From Entophlyctis helioformis (lineage: Eukaryota; Chytridiomycota; Chytridiomycetes; Chytridiales; Chytriomycetaceae), in assembly GCA_025526915.1 (NCBI GenBank), contig JAHLKH010000075.1, forward strand, positions 54,470-118,469: DNA of 64,000 bases, written 5' to 3'. Shown here piece by piece: positions 1 through 11,100 of the stretch (the stretch's first letter is position 1; the number at the start of each line of letters is the position of its first letter). The position numbers and the translations under genes are program-made. The notes under the pieces are model-generated. The model searched no databases. It saw nothing but the letters and a program-made list of their open reading frames with translations, and had not been told where the DNA came from.

Positions 1-1384
1 GGAAGCGCGGCTGCGGCTTTCGATCGACGGGCACATTGAGACGGTGCGGTTTGTCATGTCCAAGCACGCCGGCCCGCGGTGCATCCAGTTCTTCAAACGC
101 ATTGCCTCGTCTGTCCGCGACAAGGCGATGGCGGCAAAGATGCAGCTTGCGTCGCTCTCCATGCTGCTTCCTGACGGCACGCTGCCGTCGTCTCAGCTGT
201 TCCGCAACCAGCAGCAGCAACAGCAGCAACAGCAACAGATGTCTGGAGAGCAGGGGTCGCTCAATCCAACGCTGGTCACGGTGACCATGGAGCCGCGATC
301 CGTGTTCCAGTTGCCCAAGTTCGAAGGCGTCGTCGAGCTCACGACTCGCATTCGCGTCGACAGCTGCTTCGGCACCACCGCGCGCAACAATTTCCGCGAC
401 CCAGACTGCGCGCAGGTTTCGCTCACACGCCTCGAGATCTCGCTCACCGAAGTCCCTGTGCACATCGAGACGCTTGCCGAGAAGACGATCTTTGCGTTTG
501 AGCGGCTTGCCATCAAAAAGTCGTCGCTCAAGGCCGTGTCGCAGGCCGAGGAGCGTATGTGGACCTCGTCGCAGTGGCTGACGTTCCTCAACGCGTCGGC
601 TGGGTCAGACGTTGTGCAGTTCCCGCGCGTTGTCATGGACCTGAGCTCGCAGTCGGATCTGCTGCGGCACCAAGCCGAGTACAGCTTCCGCACGGATTTC
701 GGCGGCCGCGTGTACGTTGCGCTCAACATTGGCCTGTACAAGTACCTGCTGGATCTGGTCAAGAGCTACATCAAGGCCGTGTCGAATCTGGAACAGGACG
801 GCGAGGCGGTCGATGCGGCACAACAGCAGCTGCTCAAAAGCGGCGGGCCGCCTGGTGCGACTGCTGTTGCGACCGCAGCGCCAAGATCCTTCTCGCCAGA
901 CATTGCGCATGCGTCTGGGTCCCCGACTCTGAGCATCGGCGGTGCAGGTGGAACTGGCAGTGGCGGCCCGTCCGCCTGGTCGAGCCCGCCGTCCAGCCCG
1001 ACCGTTCCGCGTCCATCAGCCCAGCGGCGGTCGTCCATTGTGCGTGTCACGCCGCGTCCCAAAGTCATGCTCCTGCGCACAGGCGAGCTGCGGTTCGAGC
1101 CGCAACTGCAGGTCACGGGCGATGCAACTCCGACGGAGCTTGTCGAGTCCCTTGGGCTCCACAAGGACAATATCCCCAGCATGCTGTACACGTATGTCAC
1201 TGTCGGGCTCTCGGACTTTGCGCACCAGACAGGCAAGGTGTACCGGATATTTGCCATCAGGGCTTCCGAGGACGGGTTCGTGTCGCCCATGGAGAGTCTG
1301 CCGGATGGCTTCGACTCGCATGGACACGCCGACGGCGACGACGACGAGGATGGCGTGCACATGGTCATGGCTCCGTATGAATAA
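1..1384 (+). CDS. CSF1: C-terminal part of a Csf1/BLTP1-like bridge lipid-transfer protein (partial)
   Basis: The frame is open from the left edge (base 2) to the stop at 1382-1384, giving about 461 residues, so the gene starts outside the window. After a poly-Gln run comes a conserved-looking stretch, ending in FRTDFGGRVYVALNIGLYKY and later FEPQLQVTGDATPTELVE...LG...NIPSMLYTYVT. That last block has the form of the extreme C-terminus of Csf1/KIAA1109 (BLTP1) proteins, where a FEP-L-V-GDATP motif is followed by a helix and a short tail. These proteins are very large rods that move lipids between membranes at ER contact sites. Between the blocks is a Ser/Pro/Gly-rich linker, and the tail is acidic (DGDDDEDG). 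The assignment rests on remembered family motifs, so another VPS13-like relative is possible. Confidence 0.55.
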   Translation, partial: EARLRLSIDGHIETVRFVMSKHAGPRCIQFFKRIASSVRDKAMAAKMQLASLSMLLPDGTLPSSQLFRNQQQQQQQQQQMSGEQGSLNPTLVTVTMEPRSVFQLPKFEGVVELTTRIRVDSCFGTTARNNFRDPDCAQVSLTRLEISLTEVPVHIETLAEKTIFAFERLAIKKSSLKAVSQAEERMWTSSQWLTFLNASAGSDVVQFPRVVMDLSSQSDLLRHQAEYSFRTDFGGRVYVALNIGLYKYLLDLVKSYIKAVSNLEQDGEAVDAAQQQLLKSGGPPGATAVATAAPRSFSPDIAHASGSPTLSIGGAGGTGSGGPSAWSSPPSSPTVPRPSAQRRSSIVRVTPRPKVMLLRTGELRFEPQLQVTGDATPTELVESLGLHKDNIPSMLYTYVTVGLSDFAHQTGKVYRIFAIRASEDGFVSPMESLPDGFDSHGHADGDDDEDGVHMVMAPYE

Positions 1385-1516
1385 ACCAGCCATCGCATTG
1401 CGACGTGCACAATGGAGCGCGACGAGATGAGTGCGATGAGATAGGATGGAATGGAATGCAGTTCATTCGGCGGTGTGCACGAGGCAGCTTGGACAAGAGA
1501 TCTAGCAATTACTTGG

Positions 1517-3092
1517 TTAGCCGTACCACCGGCCATCGTTTGCCTGGGCGACAGACTGCCGAGTCGCGATGATGGGGTCGGTGATCTGGTACGCCTTGAT
1601 GATATCCTCCCACATGTCCATGTCCAAGTGCAGGATCTGCTGCACATTGACAATGCCTCTCTGTGCATCCTCCTCCGTCGGTGGCTCGTCCGTCGCTAAG
1701 AATGCCATTCACAAGCCGCATGAGCCAAACAACAACACTATAGGGGCAGGCAGATGAGCATGCAAAACCAGACAAACGCACTCAGCATCAGGTCGCCTTC
1801 CTTGTCGACAACGGATACGCGGCCATCGCGGACCAGGAACGACAGATGGAACAGGTTCTCGACCGACTGCGAGAACGACTGGGGGTTGACGAAAAAGGCA
1901 AACAGCGACACCGGCTCGACCTCGACGAGCGACGCGTAGATGTTCTGCACGCTCGTCGACGTCTCGTGCTCCTGCTGCACAATATCGCTCTCGTTGAGCT
2001 CCTCGGGCTTGCGCAGCTTGGCCACGTCCTTGACGAGCTTGTGCGTGCGCTTGACACGCTCGCGTTGCTTGGGCTCTGCTGCGATGGCGCCGTACCTGCG
2101 CATCCATACACGCGAGCGTCAGCTGCCTGTTGCAGACGACTGGCCAAGTCACCAACGACGCGGCATGCTACTTGCATGAACCCAGAGACCGGTGCTCGCG
2201 CAGATAAGCGGATTACAGACGGCTCGAGCAGTGTCCAGTCCATCTTGCGTCGCTTGCCACCGGCATCTTGTTCAGCGTCCAGCTCGGCGTCTTGCTCGGC
2301 GTCTGCATCTTGGGCATCGTCGCCATATTGCCGAGGCTGGGCAGCTCGTGGTGCTCGCCCGCTCAGCTTATCGGCCAGCTTGCTGACAAAGTCGTCCAGA
2401 TCAAACGATCCACCGTCCAGCTTGAGACGCTGGATCTTTTGGGCAGACAGCTCAGCGAGATGCAGCAGGGCTTTGGAGTCCAGAGCGGCATCCTGTGTTG
2501 TCTTGACTGTTGTCGGGGGACGTGGATCAGACACAGTCGGACACCGATGGCTGCGTGGCTGCGTGGGACATACCTCTGATGAACAGGTCGTTGACTTGCT
2601 TGAGCTGCGCAGTGAGGTCCACCGACTGATCGCCGCTCATCATGTGCTGCCGCTGCTCTGTGGTACCGCCGGCCACGCCGAGCCCGTCAGTTCAAGCATG
2701 TCCGAACCAGGTACGCTGCAGCCATCGAGAGCAGCGGGCAGGCGGCGGAGGCCGCCAGAAGTGCACTTGCCTTCGGTCTCGGTGATGATGCTGCGGTACT
2801 GTGCCCGCAGCTGCCGCCGCTCCTCCAGGCTCTGCAGACCCTCTGGGTCGTCGTCGTCATCGTAGTCGTTGTTGTTGCTGTTGCTCATGCTCGCTCGTTT
2901 GGACGATTGGTGCTGCTGCTGCCTGCTCTGGTGGTCGCTCTGGCGTCGGCGGTTCTCCTTGTCCGCCTCGTGTGCATCCGTCTCGTCGTCGTCGTGGCCG
3001 TTGGCAAGATGCTCGCGCTGCTGCTGCTGGTGCTGCTGGTAGTGCTGGTTGTGGTTGTGTTGGCTTGTGGACCCAGACGACGACTGCCGCAT
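1517..3092 (-). CDS. NSE4: NSE4, kleisin-like subunit of the Smc5-Smc6 complex
   Basis: Five exons fit one frame of 409 residues: 3092-2771, 2657-2574, 2506-2176, 2095-1782 and 1695-1517. NSE4 bridges the Smc5 and Smc6 heads in the nuclear DNA-repair complex. The N-terminal 80 residues are Gln/Asn/Asp-rich. Next come the RRQLRAQYRSIITETE helix, NDLFIRVKTTQDAALDS (the Nse4 Smc-binding helix), a GGSFDLDDFVSKL block, DWTLLEP and RAPVSGFM. The C-terminal domain has FFVNPQSFSQSVENLFHLSF, LVRDGRV and MWEDIIKAYQITDPII, matching human NSMCE4 in order. Introns 1 and 3 only keep the frame and the family residues if the donor is GCAAGT (GC-AG). Introns are 67-113 nt. The 131-nt gap to the convergent upstream gene contains no other gene. 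Confidence 0.88.
2096..2175 (-). other. GC-AG intron 3 of NSE4
   Basis: The donor is TTCAT|GCAAGT and the acceptor GCGCAG|GTACGG. The splice gives APVSGFM joined to YGAIAAE, which matches the FMLG-type block of Nse4. The nearest GT donor (CAA|GTAGCA) shifts the frame. Confidence 0.7.
2658..2770 (-). other. GC-AG intron 1 of NSE4
   Basis: The donor reads GAAG|GCAAGT and the acceptor CCACAG|AG. Using this pair joins TETE to EQRQHMM in frame and gives the expected Nse4 spacing before NDLF. No GT donor nearby gives an open frame. Confidence 0.7.
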
Positions 3093-3181
3093 CGTCGTTC
3101 TGCAGGTTTTCGGACAAGGAGCAGTTCATTCAAACGCAACCTCTGATACGATAAGAAAACGGACGGCTGGGACGGCGACGG

Positions 3182-4602
3182 TCACTCTTGCGGGGTCCAC
3201 AGCGATCCCATCGGATTCAAGAACTTGACCTCGCCCTTCTCGTACTCCCAGTTCTGGATACCGCCCAGCCATGCAAGCGTTGCAAGTCGCGCTTCTGTCA
3301 TCTGCTCCATGTCCCGCAGCGCGTGGTCGTCCAGATCCTTGTATGCCCTGCCGGGCCCAACAGGAAAGTCGCCATCGACTGTTGCGGTGATGAGCCCGTC
3401 TGCCAGTGCGCGCTGGCTGGCCTGTCCGATCGCCTTGTCGATGTTCTCCATGATCACGCGCAGGCCAGACGGAACCTTGCTGCAAGTCGATCGCAGTCAT
3501 TCCTACTGTGAGTGCGCCAGTTCAAGGCATCCTTGCAGCAAGACCTGCGTTGGATTCCAGATTGACACTCACCGACGAGCCTCCTTCTGCTCGGGTCCGT
3601 CTCCTTGGAGCGACTGCTTGAGCTCAAGCACGATCTGCGCGCGGCTTCGCCAGTACCAGGCCTCGGCCTTGTTGACCGTTGCCTCAAACTCTTCCTTGGA
3701 CACGAGATGGCTCTCCTTGGATCCCTCGCCAGACGTAAAGTACTGTCACGCCAAGCCATGCGCACAGCGTCAGACGGTTCCCTCTGACGACCCTCAGATC
3801 CATGTTCACAGCGACAGATGCGATCGGCCAAGGACGCACCTCGACAAACATGTCGATGGTGTTGGGGAACGCAGGGATGATGGCGGTGGCCTGGTACAGC
3901 TGCTCGTGCGGGAAGGTGTCGGGATACTCTGGGATGTCCTTGATGATGCGCAGGGCCCACACGAGCATGCCAAACGACTCCCAGCGGCTCTGGACGGGCA
4001 CGATGTCGGTCGACACATCCCATTCACGGAACGGCTTGGCCAGCAGCAGCTTCTCCTGCAAACAGCGGGCCCATGTGCACGGTGGTCAGCGACGTCGTCT
4101 GTGCGACACGGCAGCCACCAGCACGACAGCGACCAGCACACCCGCTCCGTCATGTGCTCTGCGGCACCGGTCTTGTCCAAGGCTTCCTGCAGAGCCTGGT
4201 GGGCAGCCTGTGCACGGTCTGTGCAGCGACATGGCCGTCAGTGGCTGGCAGACATGCAGACATGCAGACACTGGCACTGGCACTGGCAGCAAGGGAATGC
4301 GTACCCAGGGCAGCAGGGTCTGTGTTGGACAGCGCAGCCGCCTCGAGCGCCCAGCGGGTGAGCAGCAGCTGTGTGGAGCACGCCCGCAGAGCAATCTCCC
4401 GCGACGTGCGCTTGAGAGCGCCGTGCAGCTCGGTGACCGTTGCCAGCGACCGATGCTGTTGCGGCTGTGGCAGCCATGCACGACGGGCGGCAAAGGGTGC
4501 AGCCAGAGCACGGGGGGCAGCTGCCCACAGCCGCGAGGCTGCAAGTGCCGAAACAGTTGCAGATGCAGATGCAGATGCAGCCGGTGCAAGGCGACGCAGC
4601 AT
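3182..4602 (-). CDS. Mitochondrial DUF4272-family protein
   Basis: Five exons (4602-4305, 4218-4142, 4055-3840, 3742-3573, 3479-3182) give 352 residues. The first 50 residues are rich in Arg, Ala, Ser and Leu with no acids (MLRRLAPAASASASATVSAL), as in a mitochondrial presequence. The body has a RWESFGMLVWALRIIKDIP block, a LVSKEEFEATVNKAEAWYWRSR block and a C-terminal EARLATLAWLGGIQNWE block. Their order and spacing fit DUF4272: a W-E-L-WAL core, then a YWR helix, then an AL-WL-x-x-WE end. The molecular function of that family is not known to me. The gene lies 89 bp from NSE4 and 92 bp from RPC19, all on the same strand. All introns have GT-AG ends. Confidence 0.6.
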
Positions 4603-4694
4603 GCCGACGATGAATGTGAGGAGAAGGTCAAGTCTTTATTGGCCCACCAAGCCGATCGCACCCGAGCAAGATCCTGGAAGACGCCTTGGCACGA

Positions 4695-5342
4695 TCACTC
4701 TGCGTTGATGTCCACGCCCTCGCCCGTCGGGTATCCGCCCTCGCGCACCTTGTCGTGGAAGGTGTCCTTGATGTGCGTTGTCAGATCCACCAGGTCGTCG
4801 ATGCCCTTGTGTAGTGCGTCGACGGCCGAGATGGATCCGTCGGTTTGGATGCGCAGGTTGATCTGGTACTCGGACGGATGCGGGATCGTGTATCCGCAGA
4901 ATGTGACGGCCGGGCTGTCGAGGCATCCAGCACGCCGAGGCATCCAGCGGGATCTGTCAGCATGCCGTCCTGTGCAGCCACGCCACGGTATGCCATGCAA
5001 GGCCGACGGCCGCTGCAACTCACTTCTTCATAATCACGTATCGCAGCGCATTGCCGAGCGTGTGGTCTTCGTTGAGGATGCAGAATGTCGCAGACCCAGA
5101 GTCTTGGCTGTCGGATGCAAGCTGTAGGGCGGCAGGTCATGCATGCCAAGCCGTCCATGTCATGTCATGCCAGGCCGTCCATGTTAGGTTGGCCAGCGAA
5201 AGCGTCAGCTGGAATGCCTGACCGACCGACTGGCTGTCCAACAGTGTCCAACAGAGGCGGCACTTGCCACTCGAATCTTGGGGCCCTCGCTGAACGGCAC
5301 ACCCGTGGTGCCGTTCTCCGTCGACGGTTCTACCATGGCCAT
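4695..5342 (-). CDS. RPC19: RPC19 (AC19), shared subunit of RNA polymerases I and III
   Basis: Three exons (5342-5268, 5121-5024, 4914-4695) encode 130 residues, close to yeast RPC19 (about 142). The protein contains NEDHTLGNALRYVIMKNP, TFCGYTIPHPSEYQINLRIQ and SAVDALHKGIDDLVDL, the alpha-like dimerisation motifs of AC19, which pairs with AC40 in the polymerase I and III core. The ATG at 5342 has a good context (A at -3, G at +4). An upstream in-frame extension has no ATG. Intron 1 is best read as GC-AG: donor GAGTG|GCAAGT, acceptor CTACAG. Only this gives PKIRVLASDSQDSGSATF with the same length as the yeast sequence. The neighbour Kintoun diverges from 120 bp away, so the two probably share a promoter. 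Confidence 0.9.
5122..5267 (-). other. GC-AG intron 1 of RPC19
   Basis: Donor GAGTG|GCAAGT, acceptor CCCTACAG|CTTGCA, 146 nt. The alternative GT donor three bases upstream (CGA|GTGGCA) would also keep frame but drops one residue that the family has and has a poor consensus. Confidence 0.6.
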
Positions 5343-5462
5343 GTTGACGCTGTTGACGCTGTTGGTGCTGCTGACGCTGTTGCTTGCGGTGTGGTCGGCG
5401 GGCTGGCTTCGATGCTCTGGCCGGAGTTGCGGTTGTCGAGACAAAGAAAATCCAAGGCCGCG

Positions 5463-8091
5463 ATGGGCGACAAACTAGACTTGACCCCGCAGGTGCGTTC
5501 GCTGTTGCCGTAGCCCAACAGCCCGGCAGACCACTGCTGCCACTACCACCACCACTGGCGCACGCACTGACCATGGCCCTGCAGGAGCTTGAGCGCATCA
5601 AAGAGTCGTTCAAGAACCAGGAGTTCCGCAAGCTGTTCTTCGACTACGTCCAGGAGATATCCGATCCACAGAACAGAGAGGTGTGCAGCATGGTCGCCTA
5701 CTGGCAATGCAGACCTGCGCACATACGCATATGTGCCTGCCTGCCTGCCTGCCTGCTTGCTTGCTTGCTTGCTGACGCCATGCCATACCATAGCTGTACG
5801 AGCGTGAGATTGCCCAGCTCGAGGCCGAAAAGGGCATCGATGTGCGCTACATCAAGCCCGAGCCGTCCTATGTGCTCAAGACATTCACACTTCCGGCAGC
5901 CGCCAGCACCAGCACCAGCACCAGCACCAGCACGACCACGGCAGATCCCGCCAAGGTCTTTGTCAACATCTGCTCGTCCAAGGAGGTCGAGCCTGCCACT
6001 CTCTCCAAGCAGAAGCCTCCGCACAATGCCAGCGGCAAGACTGGCCAAAACTGGTCGGTGCCGTACAGTCTGGGCACGCCACGAGACGACGTCGACAACG
6101 GTTTGTCTATGCGCTTCCGGCAGTGTGGCAGGCATGCGCTGACGCAATGCTCCGTGCGGCAGCCAAGAAGCCTTGCCAGGTGTATGACTGTGTGTTCCAT
6201 CCAGACACGCTCCGGATGGGCTCCACCAACCTGGCCTTTTCCAACATGCTTGCCATGACGGCTTTCGAAGGCATCGAGGCGCAGTTCAAGGTTGCCCTTG
6301 ACAAAGGTACGCTGCCCATGCCTAGCACATACCCTGGTCTGGCATAGTCTCGTCTTGCCTGGCCTGGTTGAACGCGTCAGACGCGTCTTGTCGTGTCGCG
6401 TTGTTGACGCGTTTTGCATGGATGGTATCGGCATCGACATGGCTCGACCAGCCAACTTTATCAGACTGGGCAAGATGAAGGCCAAGGGCACGCCTGCAAC
6501 AACCATGATCCGCACAAAGATGGACAAGCCCGCCAAGGAAGCAAAGGAAGAAACTAGCCTGCAGTACATTGAGCGCATACAAAAGGAACAGCAGCACCAG
6601 CAGCAGCAGCAGAAGCAGTCATCCAGCTCGGGAAGAAGTACACAGCCTGCTCCCGCAAAGTCCTCTTTAATCACCGAGATTGCAAAGGATCCCAAGAGCA
6701 GTGCAACTGGCGCGAAGGCGGCTACCGACGGTCCTCGCACGCCGCAATTTTCGATTGTTTACCAGGATCTTAGAGTCGATTTCCAGCGGTACACGTCCGA
6801 GCGCGAGCGTGACAATGGCGCTCGTCCGGACGCTCTCAAGATTTCCATCTCACTGCCAGGCGTTGTAAGTGATCACCAGCAGCCACATCCAACGGCTGCC
6901 TGGCCTTGTTCCCATTCTCACACTACTGCACCAGCGTTCCGCAGGAGAGGCCGAGCTGGATGTGGGTGCGCTCACGCTGGACCTCAAAGTATCGACCACG
7001 TACCTGCTGCATATCGATTTGCCGTTCCCAGTGTTCCCAGACAAGGGCACCGCGAAGTTCGACAAGTCAAAGAGCGAGCTTGTCATCACAGTCCCAGTCG
7101 TCCCTGCGCCGCCTGCACCCAAGTCTGTCGACTCAATCTCTGTTGCAAAGGCTGCAGAGGCTGGCATGGACGATACCGCCACGACCGATGCGGACGGGAT
7201 CGAGGATGACACAGCTAGGGCTGCTGCGGATGCATCGCCTTTGATCACTGTCCTGGAGACCCCAGCTGAAGTCGCCGAAGCCCGCAGGGACGCTGCTGCT
7301 CAGCCTCAGCCGCAAGACCGCACCAACCTGGACGATCAGTGCCTGAGTGATCTGGTCAACGAGCAGCTCAACATCGCGGATGCGGATCATGAATGGCATG
7401 TGCCGCCGTTCCATACCTCTCAGGGCACTAGCCATGTCACCATCATTGTCGATGTCGCCAACATTGATGCTGCATCCATCAAGACTTCTCTGTCGCCGTT
7501 GCAGGTAACTGCCACCATGACTGCTGTCCGCCGCCCTGCTCCTGCTCACACCGTATGCTACTCCAGGCAAACATTTCATTCAAAGACGCGGACAGCAAGT
7601 ACTGGCGATTAACTCTCGGGTTCGAATCGCCAGTCAGCAGCCAGGCATCATCTGCATTCAACACTTCGTCGCGCAACGGTGTCCTTGTACTCGAAAAGGC
7701 TGCCAAGGGCTTCTGGAACAAGATGACGGTTGTGGCTGCAGATGACACCGAGACGGCCCACGCGATGCTGGACAGTGTTGCATCCGTTCTGAAGTCCAAG
7801 AAGTCGGATGATGATGCCGACAAGGAAGAGAAGGTGGCTGATGTTGAGGCAGTGTCAGTACGCCGCCGTGGCGACGAGGTTGTTGTCAGTGTTACGCAAG
7901 CTGCACCAACCGACGCGCCAGAAGCAGCTGAGACGGCCAAGACGCCTGCATCCATCCCCGCCAAGCAGCAGGAACAGCCTGCAGCCGCACCAAGCGAGGC
8001 TGATGCTCCAACAGCCGCGCCAGTTGTCGCGCCAAAGCCAGCACCGCCCCCCGTCACGCTCAGCAGCAAGCTCCTCTACACACTCGACTAG
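5463..8091 (+). CDS. DNAAF2: Kintoun/DNAAF2, PIH-domain factor for axonemal dynein assembly
   Basis: Seven exons (5463-5492, 5585-5680, 5794-6100, 6163-6306, 6452-6864, 6935-7504, 7567-8091) give 694 residues. Kintoun is a cytoplasmic HSP90 co-chaperone that pre-assembles outer and inner dynein arms for cilia and flagella. The start LDLTPQELERIKESFKNQEF and FRKLFFDYVQEISDPQNRE are typical. The PIH1 core follows (VFVNICSSKEVEPA, WSVPYSLGTPRDD, VYDCVFHPDTL, NMLAMTAFEGIEAQF, KMKAKGTPATTMIRT). Residues of about 330-420 form a CS-like domain with RSAGEAELDVGA and LPFPVFPDKGTAKFDK. The C-terminal third is Ala/Pro/Glu-rich. The first exon is only 10 codons. The intron at 5681-5793 holds a CTGC/CTTG microsatellite. 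Its presence indicates a motile flagellated stage. Confidence 0.9.
5739..5772 (+). repeat. CTGC/CTTG tetranucleotide microsatellite
   Basis: Three or so copies of CTGC are followed by about five copies of CTTG inside Kintoun intron 2. It has no coding role. Confidence 0.9.
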
Positions 8092-8149
8092 CACGCACAG
8101 TCTCCCAACATATCCCTTTTCAATCCCTACTTTAATGAATCTCCAGCTC

Positions 8150-11100
8150 TCACGGCACACTGGTCATGGCAAACACACGATCAACAGCAAGCACCGTATC
8201 AGCCAGCAGATCGGCCCAGATCTCGTCTTCCACGAACCGTCTCGCGCGCGCTTCATGGGTATCCAGGTCGCTCCACAGACGCTCATCGTCCTTGACCTGG
8301 CGGATGAGCAGAGCGTCCAGGTTCTCGCCGTGCGTGTCAGAGTATCCCGCCCACTCGCGCACGAGGTCTGCAAGACGGGACTCGAGTGTTTGGCGGGAGA
8401 GCGGCCGCGGAGGCAGGGGCTGGCGTTGGCGGTATGGACGCAGGGGATCGGCGTAGGCGGTGTGCTGCTCAAAGATCTTGTCCATGGCCTCGTTGGTTGC
8501 TTCGAGAAGGACGTGGTGCATGTCACGGACGACTGATGCCTGCGATGAAAGTGTTGTCGGATCGGATGCCTGCAGGTTGGCGAGAATGGAGAGTGGGATG
8601 TACGGCGGCGACGTGTACCCTGAAGCACCCGCAGGTGGGTCTGGAATAAACGCCATGAGTTGGTGCATGGACTTTTCCATGGCTGGCCACGATGTTGGCT
8701 CGGGCGGCACTTCTGTTTTGAGCTGCACCTTCTCTGCTGCTGGTGTTGCCTCTACTGCTGGTGCTGGGGTTGCTACCTCGGCATCACTTGCCGGAGCTGC
8801 CTGGTCCTGCTTGACAGCATCTGCCGCATCTGCAATGCCGGCCGTACCTTCGACAGGACGCGACTCTTGAACTGCAGCCAGAGAAGACGCCAGCAGATCA
8901 GCAAAGATCAAGGCGGTGATCTCATCGACAGTCTCGTCAGAGTACTGTGCATTATGTTCCGTGATAGCAGTGTCTGCCGTCTGCTCGACAGCAGCAAGAG
9001 GCTCTGGTGTCGCGTTCTGCCGCGGTGTTTCGATCTGCACAATAACCTCGGCTGGGGGCAGCTGGTCGCCGGCGTGCTCAGATATGACAAGCGGCTGGGC
9101 AGGAGGTGCGATCGCAACTTGCTCGACGTGAGTTTGTGTCTCGACTTGCTTGGCGGCGTCTACCGGTTTGGCGGCCTTGGCACTCGTGGCACTCGTCTCG
9201 TCCTCAAACTCGTCCTCGATGATGGATTCGTCAATGATCTCGTCAACAATATCAGGTGTGTCTGGCTTGACTGCAACTGGCTTGGCGACGTCAATCTTGT
9301 CCGTCTTGGTCTCGGAAGCAGATGGAGCATCAACTGCGGGATTCGTCTTGACCTCTGCGTCGACAGCACTCTCGGTAACAGGAACTGCAACTGCCTCGGC
9401 CGTCACAGGAGTTGGCAGAGATGCTGGGCACGCAGCTGGCTCAAGAGCTCGAAGAACAGTATCATCGACGTCGGCAAATGAATCGCTGTCGTATGCGTCG
9501 ACAGCACTCGGCACATTGGCTGTGATTGCTTGAATGACAGGCTCGGACTTGGTGGCACTGTCAACAACTGGCGTTGCATGATATCCGCCGCCAATGCTGC
9601 TGATACTGCTAAGCTCATCTGGCAAGTCTTCCGAGATGGCATCCGAGACGACGTCCTTGACTGATGCAGTTGGTGCAGTTGGTGCGGCCGGTGCGGTTGG
9701 TGGCGTCGGTGAAGCCGGCTTGACATCCACAATCGTCTTCGGCGTTGTCGTTTCAGCCTTAGCCGCGGCCACCTCCTCTACAGCAGCTACGGCTGGTTTG
9801 GCAGCGTTCAGATCAGAAGCCACCGCGGTAGAAGCAAGGGCAGCGGGAGAAGCCTGTGGGCTGGGAGACGCGTCGCGACTTGACGATGGATGGATATCGT
9901 GGTGGCTGCCACTGACGCTGTGATCGTCGTCCATGTCAAATGGAATGTCTTCCTCAATGTCCGAGGCTGCGTCGGTCTTGGTTGGCGGCTGCATAACGGC
10001 TGGCGAAACGGCTGTCTTGGTCTCGGGCAGGGTCGATGCAGGCGGTGCAACTGTTGTGGCCGCAATCGGAGCAGATTCGGCAACAGGAACAGACGTGGCA
10101 GTTACGGCAGATTGAGGCGGCTGCGCGTCCACAGTCTCCTTGACAGAAAACTCCGAGAACGAATCGTCATACTCGTACTCGACCGCCTCCTCGATCTCAT
10201 CATGGGCAGTCACTGCTGGCGCGGCTGGCGCAGGCTTGACGGCCTGTGGAGCTGGCGCGACTGGTGCAGGCAATGAAGGCTTGACAACGGGCGACAAAGG
10301 CGGCTTGGCAGCAACGCCAGCAACGCCATCGTGACGCAGCACAGCAGGCTGGTCAACACTGACGGTGGAGGCTGCCACCTTTGGCGACGACACCAGGCTG
10401 ATTGCAGACTTGGAAACCCCAAGATCCGGTGGCAGTACTGCGACGTCCAATGCCAACTGCTGGGTCTTTTCAATGTCCATCTCGACCTCGACGGCCATGG
10501 TATCCAACGCCTACGTCCAATGACAGTTGTCAGCTCCACAGCCCGTCCGGTTCACAGAGACAACACACGTACCTCGAGCTGCTGCTTGAGACGAGCCTCA
10601 GTCTCTCGCAGCTTGACCACCTGCAGCTCCTGTCGCCTCTGTGCGAGTTGCTTGACAGCCTCGCGTCGAGACTGGATCTGTTTCTTGAGCTCATCGATAC
10701 GCGCTTGCAGCGCCAGAGCTTCTTGGTTGGCAGCGACGACTCCAAGAGAGCCCGATTCCTGGCTCAGTGTGTCGTGGTGCACTCCAGCCGCGAGTCGCAC
10801 GAGCTGTCCACTCGAGTGCTTGCTCAGAGACTCGAATGACTCGTACCCATAGCTGAGAGACGTCTCCTGGTTGTCGTCCTTGCGGCTGACAGCCGATGGT
10901 GCCTGCGGTTTCAGCTGTGGCGACACCGAGGCACGGCCAGAGCCGGCAACAGCCGCATCAGCGAACTCGTCGACAACGGCATCAGCAATGCTGGAGATAT
11001 CATCATGGTGCAAGATCGACTCGGGTATCGACATGTCCGACGCGCGACTGCCGCCGCGGTAGCTGTCGTGGATGCTTTCGGCAACAGACCCCGCGCTGTC

